The position numbers and the translations under genes are program-made. Below the pieces are notes generated by a model. It searched no databases, had not been told where the DNA came from, and was given only the letters and a program-made list of their open reading frames with translations. From Nocardia higoensis (GTDB taxonomy: Bacteria; Actinomycetota; Actinomycetes; Mycobacteriales; Mycobacteriaceae), in NCBI RefSeq assembly GCF_015477835.1, contig NZ_JADLQN010000001.1:248001-312000 (forward strand): a stretch of 64,000 nt of DNA, in the 5' to 3' direction. Positions within the stretch are counted from its first letter, which is position 1, and every line of letters begins with the position of its first letter. This document shows, in pieces, positions 16,601-25,111 of the stretch.

Positions 16601-17545
16601 ATGTACACGGTGGTCGTCCTCATGCTCGACAATGCGATCGCCTTCGATCTGGCCACACCGATCGAAGTGTTCGGGCGGGTGAGGCTACCGGACGGCCGCG
16701 CCGGATACCGCGTCGTCGTCGCCGGGCCGCAGCGGCAGATCGCCGCGGGACCGCTGCGCATCACCGTCGAGGCGGGGCTCGAAGAAGCCGAACGCGCCGA
16801 CCTGATCATCGTCCCGGGACTCGCGGAGCCGGACCACCCGAGTTCGCCCGCGGTACTCGACACGCTTCGCGCCGCCGTGCGCCGGGGCTCGCGCGTGGCC
16901 TCCATCTGCGTCGGCGCCTTCGTGCTCGCGGAGGCGGGCCTGCTCGACGGCCGGGTCGCCACCACGCACTGGCTGGCCACCGACGAGCTCGCCCGCCGCT
17001 ATCCCGCCGCGCGCGTCGACCCGGATGTCCTCTATACCGACAACGGCCAGATCCTCACCTCCGCGGGCGCCGCCGCCGGACTGGATCTGTGCCTGCACAT
17101 CGTCGGCAAGGACTACGGTGTCGCGGTCGCCGCCGACACCGCCCGGCTGGCGGTGACGCCGTTGCAGCGCACCGGCGGCCAGTCGCAGTACATCCTGCGC
17201 AACCGCCCGATCTTCCGCACCGCCACCCTCGAACGCGTGCTGGCCTGGATCGAGGACAACGCTCACCGCAATCTCACCCTCACCGACATCGCCGCCGCCG
17301 CGGAGATGAGCGTGCGCACCCTGACCCGCCGGTTCGCCGAGGAGACCGGCCAGAGCCCGATCCAATGGGTCACGGGTGTGCGCATCCGCCAAGCCCAGGA
17401 GCTGCTGGAGACCACCGACTACACCGTCGACCGGATCGCCGGTCAGGTCGGGTTCTCCACGCCGAGCAACTTCCGGGCTCAGTTCGTCCAGACCGTCGGT
17501 GTCACCCCGGGGATGTACCGAAAGACCTTCCGCCCCTTGCGTTGA
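16601..17545 (+). CDS. GlxA-type AraC-family regulator with DJ-1/PfpI domain
   Basis: A 314-aa regulator. Residues about 1-170 form a DJ-1/PfpI (class I GATase-like) domain with LIIVPGLAEPD and the nucleophile-elbow SICVGAFVLAEAGLLDGR. Residues 215-310 form two AraC helix-turn-helices (LTDIAAAAEMSVRTLTRRF and VDRIAGQVGFSTPSNFRAQF). Family members sense small nitrogenous compounds or aldehydes. A -10-like TACGGT (16589-16594) lies 6 bases before the ATG with no RBS, suggesting a leaderless transcript. It is divergent from the DUF2269-like gene. Confidence 0.9.
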   Translation: MYTVVVLMLDNAIAFDLATPIEVFGRVRLPDGRAGYRVVVAGPQRQIAAGPLRITVEAGLEEAERADLIIVPGLAEPDHPSSPAVLDTLRAAVRRGSRVASICVGAFVLAEAGLLDGRVATTHWLATDELARRYPAARVDPDVLYTDNGQILTSAGAAAGLDLCLHIVGKDYGVAVAADTARLAVTPLQRTGGQSQYILRNRPIFRTATLERVLAWIEDNAHRNLTLTDIAAAAEMSVRTLTRRFAEETGQSPIQWVTGVRIRQAQELLETTDYTVDRIAGQVGFSTPSNFRAQFVQTVGVTPGMYRKTFRPLR

Positions 17546-17720
17546 CGATCGCCGCTCCGACGCCGAGCGCTGCTGCGCGATGGTCTTCACCCCGCACGTG
17601 CCGCACGCAGCGTGGGCATGCGCTTCGAAGCGGGCGGCGTGCGCTCGGGAGAGGTCAACTCCGGGTGTTTCTCGGGGGGCAGCGGTCGATCGACGGGGAA
17701 CGCGCACTGGACGACAAAAA

Positions 17721-17732
17721 TAGACCGGTCTA
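17721..17732. promoter_or_regulatory. TetR operator TAGACCGGTCTA overlapping -10
   Basis: A perfect 12-bp palindrome. It overlaps the -10-like TATTAT (17731-17736), paired with TGGACG at 17708-17713 (17-bp spacer). The TAGAC/GGTCTA pattern is like the known box of LmrA/YxaF-type TetR repressors. The downstream regulator has an LmrA/YxaF-like HTH, so this is very likely its autoregulatory site. Confidence 0.75.
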
Positions 17733-17742
17733 TTATGTAGTC

Positions 17743-18348
17743 ATGACAGCGGTGCGAAAAGGCGAGGCGACCAGTGCCCGGATGGTCGAGGTGATGCTCG
17801 GGTTGATCCAGTCGCGGGGATACGCGGGGACCGGGATCAATACCGTGCTCGAACAGTCCGGGGTGCCCAAAGGGTCGATGTACTTCCACTTTCCGGAGGG
17901 GAAGGAGCAGTTGGCCGAACAGGCGATCGGCCGGGCGTCCGAGGAATTCCGGGCGCTGATCGCCGAGACGACGGCGAGCGAGCCGAGTCCGGGGCGGGTG
18001 ATCTCCCGAGTGCTCGAGGTGTTGTCCGGCCTGCTGGTGGACGGCGGCTACGAGCTGGGTTGCCCGGTGTCGGTGGTGACCTTGGAGATGGGCGCGCACA
18101 GCGATCGGCTGCGCGCGGCGTGTGCGCTGGCCTACGAGTCGTGGATCGCGCCGGTCGCCGCTTATCTCGCGGACGCGGGGCTCGCGGCGCAGCGGGCGCG
18201 TGAGCTGGCCGAGACGGTGGTGAGCACCGTCGAGGGGGCGATGGTGGTCAGTCGCGCCATGCGCGACGTGCAGCCGATGCGCAGCGCCGCGCGAGTGCTC
18301 GCGGCATTGCTCGACGAGGCCGTCGGAGTCACCGGGGAGCGGTCGTGA
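17743..18348 (+). CDS. TetR-family repressor (LmrA/YxaF-like)
   Basis: A 201-aa TetR regulator. The DNA-binding domain has GYAGTGINTVLEQSG followed by VPKGSMYFHFPEGKEQLA, the signature of the LmrA/YxaF branch. The C-terminal ligand domain is unremarkable. The ATG is 6 bases after a TATTAT -10 element, so the message is probably leaderless and its promoter is covered by the TAGACCGGTCTA box. The TGA overlaps the next gene's GTG (GTGA), placing it in one operon with the SDR/hydrolase fusion. That fusion is the likely regulated target. Confidence 0.92.
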   Translation: MTAVRKGEATSARMVEVMLGLIQSRGYAGTGINTVLEQSGVPKGSMYFHFPEGKEQLAEQAIGRASEEFRALIAETTASEPSPGRVISRVLEVLSGLLVDGGYELGCPVSVVTLEMGAHSDRLRAACALAYESWIAPVAAYLADAGLAAQRARELAETVVSTVEGAMVVSRAMRDVQPMRSAARVLAALLDEAVGVTGERS

Positions 18349-20132
18349 ACAGGCGAGCGCTGGTCTTCGGCGCCACCGGTTTCCTGGGGCGTCACCTCAC
18401 CTCCGCCCTGCTGACCGAAGGGGTCTCGGTGATCGTCGCATGCCGGTCGGAAGGCTCCGCGCGGGCGCTGTCCGACTGGCTCGTGCGGCACGATCACGCG
18501 GAGCTTCCGGCATCGGTGCTGGTGGATTTCGACGCTCCCGGACTCGGGATCGAGCCGGTCGTGCACTCGGCCGGTGTCACGGAGATCTACAACTGCGCCG
18601 GGGCCTATCGGTTCGGGATGTCCGAGGACGAGGCGCGAAAAGCCAATGTGGACAGCGCCCGCGCGATCGTCGAGCTGGCCGCCGGGGTGCCGGAGCTGGA
18701 GCGGTTGGTGCACGTGTCGGGCTATCGCGTCGGTGAGCGCAATGCGGACGCCCGGTGGGGCCCGGAACACGCGCGCCGGATCTATCGGGAACTCGGGGCC
18801 TACGAGGCGTCCAAGGTGGAGGCCGACGCCGTGGTGCAGACGGAGGCGAACCGGCTCGGCGTGCCGTGGAGCATCGTCAATCCGTCAACGGTGAGCGGTA
18901 TCGCGGCGACGGGTGAATCCGACCAGTACCTCGGTCTGGCAGACAGTTTCCGTCAGCTGTGGAACGGCGAGATGGCCGCGCGGCCCGGCGACGCGGACAC
19001 CTTCGTTCCCGTGATCCCGGTCGACTACCTCGCACGTTTCATGGCTCTGTTGCCCACCGATCCCGCCACGGCCGGTCACTCCTACTGGGTTCTCGACGAC
19101 CGGACCCCCACCCTGCCGGAACTGCTGCGCGTGGTCGGCGAGCACTATCGTGTGCGGGTACCGCGGGTCCGCGTCCCTGTCGCCGTCGTCAAGCGCTTGC
19201 CGACGGCGCTGACCAAGGCCGATCCGGAGACGATCGGCTTCATGTCCGCCGACCGCTATCCGACCGGCCCGGCCGAGGAGTTCGCGGCGCGGCACGGCCT
19301 GAGCACACCCGCCACGGTGCCCGCGATCCGGCGGTGGGCCGATCACCTGGCCGCACACCGTTTCGGCGCCGCCGAGGAGACGGACCTGCGACGCCGATTC
19401 ACCGAGCACGCCGGGGTGCGCACTTTCACCCTCGGCCCCGAGAATGCCGGCGCCCTTGTGCTGCCCGGACTTCCGGTGAACGCCGACACCTGGGCGACCG
19501 TCGCCGCCACGAGGGCCGACACCCTGGTGGCCGACCTGCCCGGACTGGGCATGAGCGGCGGCGCGCCCGGCGACTGGCCGGACTGGCTCGATGCCCTGCT
19601 CATCGGCAGACGGCACCTGATCGGTCACTCGATCGGCGGGGCAGCCGCGATACAGGCGGCGAACCGGCATCCGGATCGGATCGAACGGCTGACCCTCGTC
19701 GCCCCGTTCTTCCTCCAAGCGCCCGGCGGCATCGGCACCCGGATCGGCCTGCTGACGAGCGCCTACCTGCGGCACGCGAGCCCCGAAGCGCTCTCGCGGC
19801 GACTCACCGGCACGCCCGACCACGCCCGTGAACTCGCCGCCGCTGCCGCGGATCTACGCCGCGCCGGGGTCGCCCGGCGGGTCGCCCGGCTGCTGAGCCG
19901 TGCCGCCGAGAAGCGTTGGCGCGCAGAGCTCGTGCGGCAATTCACCGCCTTCGGCGGGGCGATCCACATCATCGTCGGTTCCGAGGATCCGCTGAGCCCT
20001 TGGGCGGCGGACCTGGTCAGCGGACTCGGCCCCCGGGCGCGGATCAGCACCATCGACGGCGCCGGGCACCATCCGCAACTGACCCACCCGCAGAGGTTGG
20101 CGAAGCTGATCGGAGACGATGCGCTCGGCTGA
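18345..20132 (+). CDS. Fusion of extended SDR and alpha/beta hydrolase
   Basis: A single 595-aa chain with two enzymes. Residues 1-340 form an extended SDR: VFGATGFLGRHL at the N-terminus, YNCAGAYRFG, VHVSGYRV, and the YEASK catalytic Tyr/Lys pair. Residues about 355-595 form an alpha/beta hydrolase: VLPGLPVNADTW, nucleophile Ser429 in IGHSIGGAAAIQ, acid Asp548 in VGSEDPLSP and His575 in GAGHHPQL. The complete triad and Rossmann motif imply both halves are active. The GTG start overlaps the tetR stop. The fusion could reduce or epimerise and then hydrolyse one substrate; that is inference. A frameshift artefact is excluded by the uninterrupted frame. Confidence 0.88.
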   Translation: MNRRALVFGATGFLGRHLTSALLTEGVSVIVACRSEGSARALSDWLVRHDHAELPASVLVDFDAPGLGIEPVVHSAGVTEIYNCAGAYRFGMSEDEARKANVDSARAIVELAAGVPELERLVHVSGYRVGERNADARWGPEHARRIYRELGAYEASKVEADAVVQTEANRLGVPWSIVNPSTVSGIAATGESDQYLGLADSFRQLWNGEMAARPGDADTFVPVIPVDYLARFMALLPTDPATAGHSYWVLDDRTPTLPELLRVVGEHYRVRVPRVRVPVAVVKRLPTALTKADPETIGFMSADRYPTGPAEEFAARHGLSTPATVPAIRRWADHLAAHRFGAAEETDLRRRFTEHAGVRTFTLGPENAGALVLPGLPVNADTWATVAATRADTLVADLPGLGMSGGAPGDWPDWLDALLIGRRHLIGHSIGGAAAIQAANRHPDRIERLTLVAPFFLQAPGGIGTRIGLLTSAYLRHASPEALSRRLTGTPDHARELAAAAADLRRAGVARRVARLLSRAAEKRWRAELVRQFTAFGGAIHIIVGSEDPLSPWAADLVSGLGPRARISTIDGAGHHPQLTHPQRLAKLIGDDALG

Positions 20133-20204
20133 AGCGCCTACGACCCCGGCGCAGCGGTTCCTGTCAGCCGACCGGCCCAAGCGAGCGTCGCCGAGGGCGT
20201 CGGC

Positions 20205-21011
20205 TCACATGTGCGAACCGCCGTCGACGCGCACTTCGGTGCCGGTGACGAAGAAGGCATCGGGCGAGCCGAGCATCGCCACCACCGCGGCCACCGCTTC
20301 CGGACCCGCGAAGATCGCGCCGCCGTCGAGCGGCAGCGCGGGCGCCGCCTTGCCGAACAACGAGTAATCCGCGTCGGCGGGCAGGCCGGGGCCCACACTC
20401 TGTCCGGACACACCGGAGCCGTCGGTCATGCCGGACGAGATCGAGCCCGGTTGCACCGCGGTGAAGCGAATGCCCTGCTTGGCGAACTCCGAGGCCAGCG
20501 CGTGGGTCATGGCCTGGACTCCGGCCTTGGAGGCGGCGTAGGCGGACATATAGGGATGGGCGAACGAGGCCGAGGTGGAGCTGAAATTGACCACCGCGGG
20601 CCCGGCGCCCTCGCGCAGCGCCGGGATCGACTCGCGGATCACCAGGAAGGTGCCCACCAGGTTCACCCGCAGCACATGCTCGAAATCGACCAGCGTCGTC
20701 TTCTCCAGATGCTGCGAGCGCAGGATGCCCGCCGCGTTGACCAGCGTGTCCATGCCCCCGAGCTGCCGCACGGCCTCGGCGACCCCGGCCCGCACCGATT
20801 CCTCGTCGGCGACGTTCATCGTGACGGTGCTCAGCCGGGCGGCGTCCGTCCCGGCCGCGGTCACGGTGTCCTGCAAACCCGCGTCGCTGATATCGGCGGC
20901 GGCGACCCGGCCGCCCTCGCGCAGGATGCGCAGCACCGTGGCCTGGCCGATGCCGGAGCCGCCGCCGGTGACGAGGACGCGACGGCCTTCATAGCGCTGG
21001 AGGGAGGGCAT
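20205..21011 (-). CDS. Short-chain dehydrogenase/reductase
   Basis: A classical SDR of 268 aa: TGGGSGIGQATV cofactor motif, Asp in AAADISD suggesting NAD preference, VNAAG in place of NNAG, active Ser in VNFSSTSASF and catalytic YAASK. The C-terminus VTGTEVRVDGGSHM is the standard SDR ending. It lies downstream of an MFS gene on the same strand but 105 bp away, with a dyad (21091-21110) between them that may be its operator. No partner gene indicates the substrate. Confidence 0.92.
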   Translation of the reverse strand: MPSLQRYEGRRVLVTGGGSGIGQATVLRILREGGRVAAADISDAGLQDTVTAAGTDAARLSTVTMNVADEESVRAGVAEAVRQLGGMDTLVNAAGILRSQHLEKTTLVDFEHVLRVNLVGTFLVIRESIPALREGAGPAVVNFSSTSASFAHPYMSAYAASKAGVQAMTHALASEFAKQGIRFTAVQPGSISSGMTDGSGVSGQSVGPGLPADADYSLFGKAAPALPLDGGAIFAGPEAVAAVVAMLGSPDAFFVTGTEVRVDGGSHM

Positions 21012-21090
21012 GCAGTACTCCTGTTCTCGCGGTTCCCGCGATGCCGGCCGACGATGGTGGCGTCGCGTGTGTCGAGACTGGCATGTCCAC

Positions 21091-21110
21091 TATCGGTCCG
21101 GTCACCGATA
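21091..21110. promoter_or_regulatory. Inverted repeat upstream of SDR
   Basis: TATCGGT and ACCGATA arms (7 bp, perfect) separated by 6 bp, in the 105-bp gap between the MFS stop and the SDR start. It could be an operator for the SDR gene or part of the MFS transcript end; no U-tract or long stem favours an operator. Confidence 0.4.
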
Positions 21111-21116
21111 TCTCGA

Positions 21117-22367
21117 TCAGCGGGAGCCTGATTCGACCGGCCTGTCCTCGATGACGTTGTCGGCGGGGGAGCGCGGCCCACCGTGAGCAGGGAATGCGTG
21201 TTCCTGACCGGCCACCACGATCGCGAGGCTCACCAGAACGAGCGCTGCGGCGGTCGCCGGGATCGCAGGCGTGCCGATGCCGACGAGGACGAGCCCGCCG
21301 AACAAGCCGCCCAGGGCCATGGCCGTGTTCCACAGCGTGACGAGAATGGCTTGCGCGGTATCGGCCGCCGCGAGGCTGTGCTTCGACGCGGCCTGACCGC
21401 CCGCGGTCTGCAACAGGGAAGGAACACCGCCCCAGCCGAGGCCCCAGATGCCCACGGCGAACCAGATCAGCAGCGCCGGTGGGGTTGTCGCCAGCACGAC
21501 TCCGGCGACGACGAACAGAACAGCGGAGGCGAGTGTCAGCCTGCGCAGCATGCTGTCGACGTATCGCCCGGTGAGCCAGATCGCGGCCAGGCTCGCGGCC
21601 CCGAAGACGAGCAGCATCAGGTCGGTGGCCGAGCCCAGCCGGGCGCTGTCCAGGAAGGGCCCGATGTAGGAGTAGAGCATCGTGTGCCCGAGCACGAAGA
21701 TCAGTACGACCGACATGACCGCGACGACACCGGGGACGGCGAGAGCCTCTCGTGTGGTGACCGATCGAGTCCCCTCCACGCTGGGTTCGGCGGTGACATC
21801 GGGAACGCCGCAGGCGATCCAGGCGATCACGCCCAGGGCTACGACGGTGACGGCCGCGAACGCGGCGCGCCAGCCGACGAGTTCACCGATGAACGTCCCG
21901 GCGGGCACGCCGAGCGAGAGCGCGACAGGAATGCCGGTCATGGCGATGGCGATGGCGCGGCCCTCGGACCCGGGCGGGGCGAGCCGACGGGCGTAGCCTG
22001 CGAGCACTGCCCACGCCAGTCCGCCCGCGACTCCGGCGACGACGCGAGCGGCGAGGGTCACCGAGTAGACCGGGACGGCGGCGGTCAGGGCGTTCGCAGC
22101 GGCGAAGATGGCCATGGCCCAGAGCAGCACGGTCTTGCGGCGCGCGCGTGCGGTGAGCCTGGCCAAGGGAATGGCGGTCAGCGCGGTGCCCGCGGCGTAG
22201 AGGGTGACCGTCTGGCCTGCCGCGGCGTCGGAGACATTCAAGGCTGTGGACATGCCGGTGAGCAGTCCGGCGGGCAGGGTTTCGGTGAGGGCGGTGATGA
22301 AAACCGCGGTGGCCAAGGCGAGCAACGGCAGCCAGGGCAGGCCGGAACGTGTGGTGGATCGAATCAT
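21117..22367 (-). CDS. MFS transporter (sugar-efflux/DHA1-like)
   Basis: A 416-aa major facilitator with 12 hydrophobic segments. It starts SGLPWLPLLALATAVFITAL, has AGTALTAIPLARLTARARRK (motif A region between helices 2 and 3) and GVPAGTFIGELVGWRAAFA (motif C-like). It resembles proton-driven efflux permeases of the AraJ/YdhP type. It is divergent from a MerR gene over a MerR-type promoter. The inferred transcript would begin at or within two bases of the ATG at 22367, so it is probably leaderless. Substrate is presumably the inducer of the MerR protein. Confidence 0.9.
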   Translation of the reverse strand: MIRSTTRSGLPWLPLLALATAVFITALTETLPAGLLTGMSTALNVSDAAAGQTVTLYAAGTALTAIPLARLTARARRKTVLLWAMAIFAAANALTAAVPVYSVTLAARVVAGVAGGLAWAVLAGYARRLAPPGSEGRAIAIAMTGIPVALSLGVPAGTFIGELVGWRAAFAAVTVVALGVIAWIACGVPDVTAEPSVEGTRSVTTREALAVPGVVAVMSVVLIFVLGHTMLYSYIGPFLDSARLGSATDLMLLVFGAASLAAIWLTGRYVDSMLRRLTLASAVLFVVAGVVLATTPPALLIWFAVGIWGLGWGGVPSLLQTAGGQAASKHSLAAADTAQAILVTLWNTAMALGGLFGGLVLVGIGTPAIPATAAALVLVSLAIVVAGQEHAFPAHGGPRSPADNVIEDRPVESGSR

Positions 22368-22375
22368 GTGGCAAG

Positions 22376-22406
22376 AGTTGAACCTTCACATAGATGTGAT
22401 GGTCAA
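22376..22406 (-). promoter_or_regulatory. MerR-type promoter with 19-bp spacer
   Basis: On the minus strand a -35 TTGACC (22406-22401) and a -10 TCAACT (22381-22376) are separated by 19 bp, the overlong spacer typical of MerR-activated promoters. A 22-bp dyad (22382-22403, arms ACC-T/A-TCACAT) fills the spacer. It drives the MFS gene and is the expected binding site of the divergent MerR regulator. Confidence 0.8.
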
Positions 22407-22437
22407 GCGGATCGTCTCGTGAGTACAGTCACGATGC

Positions 22438-22824
22438 ATGCGGATCGGTCAACTCGCCCAGCGCACAGGCACATCACGCAGACTGCTGAGGTACTACGAA
22501 GAGCAGGGGCTCATCGTCCCCGACCGGGCCGCGAACGGTTACCGGGACTACGATCCCCGCTACGTGGACAGGGTCCGTCAGATCCGCGGTCTGCTGGACG
22601 CCGGGCTGCCCACCAGGATCATCAAGCAGATCCTGCCGTGCCTGGACAAGCCGCGGTCCATCCACTTCAGTGATGCCACGCCGGAAATGCTTGCTCTGCT
22701 GCGCGCGGAACGCGACAAGCTCTCCGACCGCATCGCCGTGCTCATCCGAAATCGCGACGCCATGTCCGAGTATCTGGAAGAGGTCGAACGACACCGGGCT
22801 CCCGGAATCGCTGAGGCAGGCTGA
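22438..22824 (+). CDS. MerR-family transcriptional regulator
   Basis: A 128-aa MerR protein. The winged HTH is at residues 1-70 ([38 protein letters not shown]), followed by a dimerisation helix about 75-118. The C-terminal sensor part is very short and lacks conserved metal-binding Cys, so it is more likely a drug or oxidant sensor than a metal sensor. Divergent from the MFS gene across a 19-bp-spacer promoter; it presumably activates efflux. No RBS before the ATG. Confidence 0.92.
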   Translation: MRIGQLAQRTGTSRRLLRYYEEQGLIVPDRAANGYRDYDPRYVDRVRQIRGLLDAGLPTRIIKQILPCLDKPRSIHFSDATPEMLALLRAERDKLSDRIAVLIRNRDAMSEYLEEVERHRAPGIAEAG

Positions 22825-22915
22825 ATGTCGTGGCGGCGCCTCGATGTCAGCGCCGAATGCGCTGGGCGACGACCGCCGCACCGAGGCCGAGACCGCCCGG
22901 AATGGCCAGCAGCGC

Positions 22916-23244
22916 GAATTCGCCGTCGATACCCACGACTGCTTCACCGCCAGCGAGTACATGGCGATCGACCATTTCGGGCTCACCGAGCCGGGCCAGA
23001 GCTGGCGGGCGATCGAAGCGGGCGATCTGGAGATCGGCGGCAGAATGCCGATGAACCCGAGCGGCGGCCTGCTCGGCGGCGGCCATCCGGTCGGCGCGAC
23101 GGGCGTGCGGATGCTGCTCGACTGTCACCGGCAGGTCAGGTCACCGGCGGTGCGGGCGACTACCAGGTCGCGGGCGCTCGCCGTGCGGCCACGCTCAATA
23201 TCGGCGGAAGCACGACGACGACCGTCAGCTTCGTCGTCGGCTGA
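22916..23244 (+). pseudogene. Thiolase C-terminal fragment with frameshift
   Basis: The remnant encodes about the last 110 residues of a SCP-x/acetyl-CoA acetyltransferase: [20 protein letters not shown], then [18 protein letters not shown] with the catalytic His, up to LLDCHRQV. The frame then shifts and resumes as [20 protein letters not shown] and the usual C-terminal TTTVSFVVG before TGA. The break is an exact 5-bp tandem duplication, AGGTC at 23133-23137 and 23138-23142; removing one copy restores one continuous frame. The N-terminal three quarters with the nucleophile Cys are absent, so this is a truncated and frameshifted pseudogene. Confidence 0.85.
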
Positions 23245-23281
23245 GGCCGGAGCCGCCGCACCCCGCCGATAGAGTGCCGAT

Positions 23282-24376
23282 ATGGCAGGAAACCACGCGC
23301 CCACCGAGTTGCGGGCAGGCGGCGACAACGCGATCGCCGTGACCCTGGGCGCGCTCGGTGACGAGTGGAACCTGTGGATCCTGCGTTTCGCCGTCGAGGG
23401 CTGCCGCCGCTACGGCGACTGGTTCGCCCGTGGAGCCATCTCGAATTCGGTTCTCACCGGCCGACTGGCGCAGCTCACCGAGCTCGGCCTGTTCGAGCGG
23501 GTCGAGTACTCGCCCCGGCCGGTGCGATACGAATACGTGCTGACCGCGCGTGGCCGCGGCGTATGGCCGATCCTGCTGGCCATGTGGGCGTGGGAGCAGG
23601 AGTGGGCGCCGGAGTCGGGCACCCCGCTGCCGATCATGTGGCACCGCACGTGCGGCGAACGGTTCGCCCCGCGGCTGACCTGCCGCGCCTGTGGTGCGGC
23701 GGCCGCCGGGCGCGAGGTGTCGGCCGCGCTCGGCCCGAGCGGCGAGTGGTCGCGCAGCGTGCCCGCCTCGATCGGCCGCCGTCGCTCCGCCACGCGCCCC
23801 TCGCAGGTGCTGCCGCACACCATGGAACTGCTCGGCAACCGCTGGTCCGCCGCCATGCTCGGCGCACTGTTCCTCGGCGCCCACCGATTCGGCGAGCTGT
23901 CGGAACGCACGAGCGCGCCTCCGGCGATGGTCGCCGATCGCCTGCGGCGCTTCGAGGATCTCGGGGTGGTCGAGACCAGTCCGAACCCGGTTCGGCCGGA
24001 CTGGGTCACCTATGACCTCACCGCGAAAGGTGCCGCGTTCTTCCCGGTCATCGCCTTGATGATCGACTGGGGGCAGCGGTGGTTCCGAGCGCCCGAGGGA
24101 CCGGCGATCGTCTTCACGCACACGGTGTGCGGCAACGATTTCCATCCGTGGCTGGCGTGCGGCCACTGCGCGCGGGAGTTGCGTGCCGGGCAGGTCGTGA
24201 TCGAGGCGGCGGTGGGTCAGCGCACGCTGCCGCCGATCGTCGACCATCGGTTGAGTGAGACCCGCGGCGCGGCGCACTCGATGTCCACGACCGCCATCAC
24301 CCGTTCCAGCGTCGATGCGTCGAGATGGCCTGTCGAGGGCAACAGCACCGCATCGGCGCCGGACGACACCGCCTGA
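23282..24376 (+). CDS. Double HxlR-type winged-helix regulator (second copy)
   Basis: A 364-aa protein with the same layout as the one at 2816-3736. HxlR domain 1 (DEWNLWILRFAVEGCRRYGDW, VLTARGRGVWPILLAMWAWE) is followed by ribbon 1 (HRTCGERFAPRLTCRACG). Domain 2 (LGNRWSAAMLGALFLGAHRF, DLTAKGAAFFPVIAL) is followed by ribbon 2 (HTVCGNDFHPWLACGHC). It is a paralogue in architecture rather than a close copy. The last 45 residues are encoded antisense to the convergent gene at 24217-24510 and look non-conserved. A -10-like TAGAGT (23270-23275) 6 bases before the ATG suggests a leaderless message. No obvious target adjoins it except the thiolase remnant. Confidence 0.8.
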   Translation: MAGNHAPTELRAGGDNAIAVTLGALGDEWNLWILRFAVEGCRRYGDWFARGAISNSVLTGRLAQLTELGLFERVEYSPRPVRYEYVLTARGRGVWPILLAMWAWEQEWAPESGTPLPIMWHRTCGERFAPRLTCRACGAAAAGREVSAALGPSGEWSRSVPASIGRRRSATRPSQVLPHTMELLGNRWSAAMLGALFLGAHRFGELSERTSAPPAMVADRLRRFEDLGVVETSPNPVRPDWVTYDLTAKGAAFFPVIALMIDWGQRWFRAPEGPAIVFTHTVCGNDFHPWLACGHCARELRAGQVVIEAAVGQRTLPPIVDHRLSETRGAAHSMSTTAITRSSVDASRWPVEGNSTASAPDDTA

Positions 24377-24510
24377 TCCAGCAGGCTCACCATCGACCCC
24401 TGATCTGCCCAGCGCAGCGAATATCCCAGCTGGCGAGCGAGACGACGTACTTGAGCCGAATCCCACTCGGCCGTCGGTGAGGACGGATCCAACCATCCGA
24501 GAGCGAACAT
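24217..24510 (-). CDS. Conserved-looking hypothetical protein
   Basis: A 97-aa cytosolic protein beginning MFALGWLDPSSPTAEWDSAQ with GGAGG about 6 bases before the ATG. The order (LARQLGYSLRWADQGSMVSL, SGADAVLLPSTGHLDASTLE, VMAVVDIECAAPRVSLNRW) reads like a small alpha/beta domain reminiscent of resolvase N-terminal folds, but catalytic Ser and Arg cannot be assigned. The 3' half overlaps the tail of the convergent HxlR-type gene by 160 bp. Function unknown. Confidence 0.55.
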   Translation of the reverse strand: MFALGWLDPSSPTAEWDSAQVRRLARQLGYSLRWADQGSMVSLLDQAVSSGADAVLLPSTGHLDASTLERVMAVVDIECAAPRVSLNRWSTIGGSVR

Positions 24511-25111
24511 CGCAGCCTCCGTTCGATCGCCGACAAAATCTCCACCCGCGATGCCGGCGCGACGATCACGCGCACCGGGCCGTCCATTCGGGCGGTAATG
24601 GTCAAGCCTCACAGCGAGGGCGAATACCCAGGAATATCGATTTGAACACATTTCGTGAGGATTCGTTTCCGGCTCGCCTGCTCGGCGCGACCAACGCTCG
24701 CGGGCAGCGGCTTTCGACGCCGCGGGATTCCTCGCTTTCGGGATCGACCCCGCGGGTGGGGTATTCGCGTCGGACACGTCGCTGCCGCACGGGCCGGACG
24801 TGATCACTCCACACGGCGCACCTCGGCATGGCCCACCCGGGCACGAGGTACCGGTACAGACCGGCTCCGAGCGGCTCGGGTCACCGCCCTCGCCGCCGAA
24901 GCATCCGGGTGCCCCGGGGAATGGCCGATGAGAACCACGCCGCGGGTGTTCCTCCGGCAGGAATCCGTCGGTGCCGTGACATCACTGTGATGCTGATCGG
25001 CGAAATTTACCTTCCCTTGTCTGGTGTCCGACCCGCTCCACGGCGAACACTGGGGGCGGAGAGTCAATGATTGTGATCCATCAGCTCCCGTCCACTGTGA
25101 AGGGTTCGAAG
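24511..25111. other. Gap of 600 bp without a convincing gene
   Basis: Short frames exist on both strands but none has an RBS, coding-like third-position GC and a family-like sequence together. A minus-strand frame at 24387-24605 (MTITARMDGPVRVIVAPASR) could be a decayed neighbour of the gene at 24217. The stretch around 24630-24665 is AT-richer and may hold a promoter. The 3' part precedes the small secreted peptide gene. Confidence 0.5.

Noticed and set aside
22847..23128. 93-codon minus-strand frame over the thiolase relic
   Set aside because: The plus strand clearly carries thiolase motifs up to the natural C-terminus; the reverse frame has none.
24387..24605. Minus-strand frame MTITARMDGPVRVIVAP...
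   Set aside because: Starts plausibly but overlaps the better-supported 24217-24510 gene in another frame and turns Arg/Ile-rich without a fold-like pattern.
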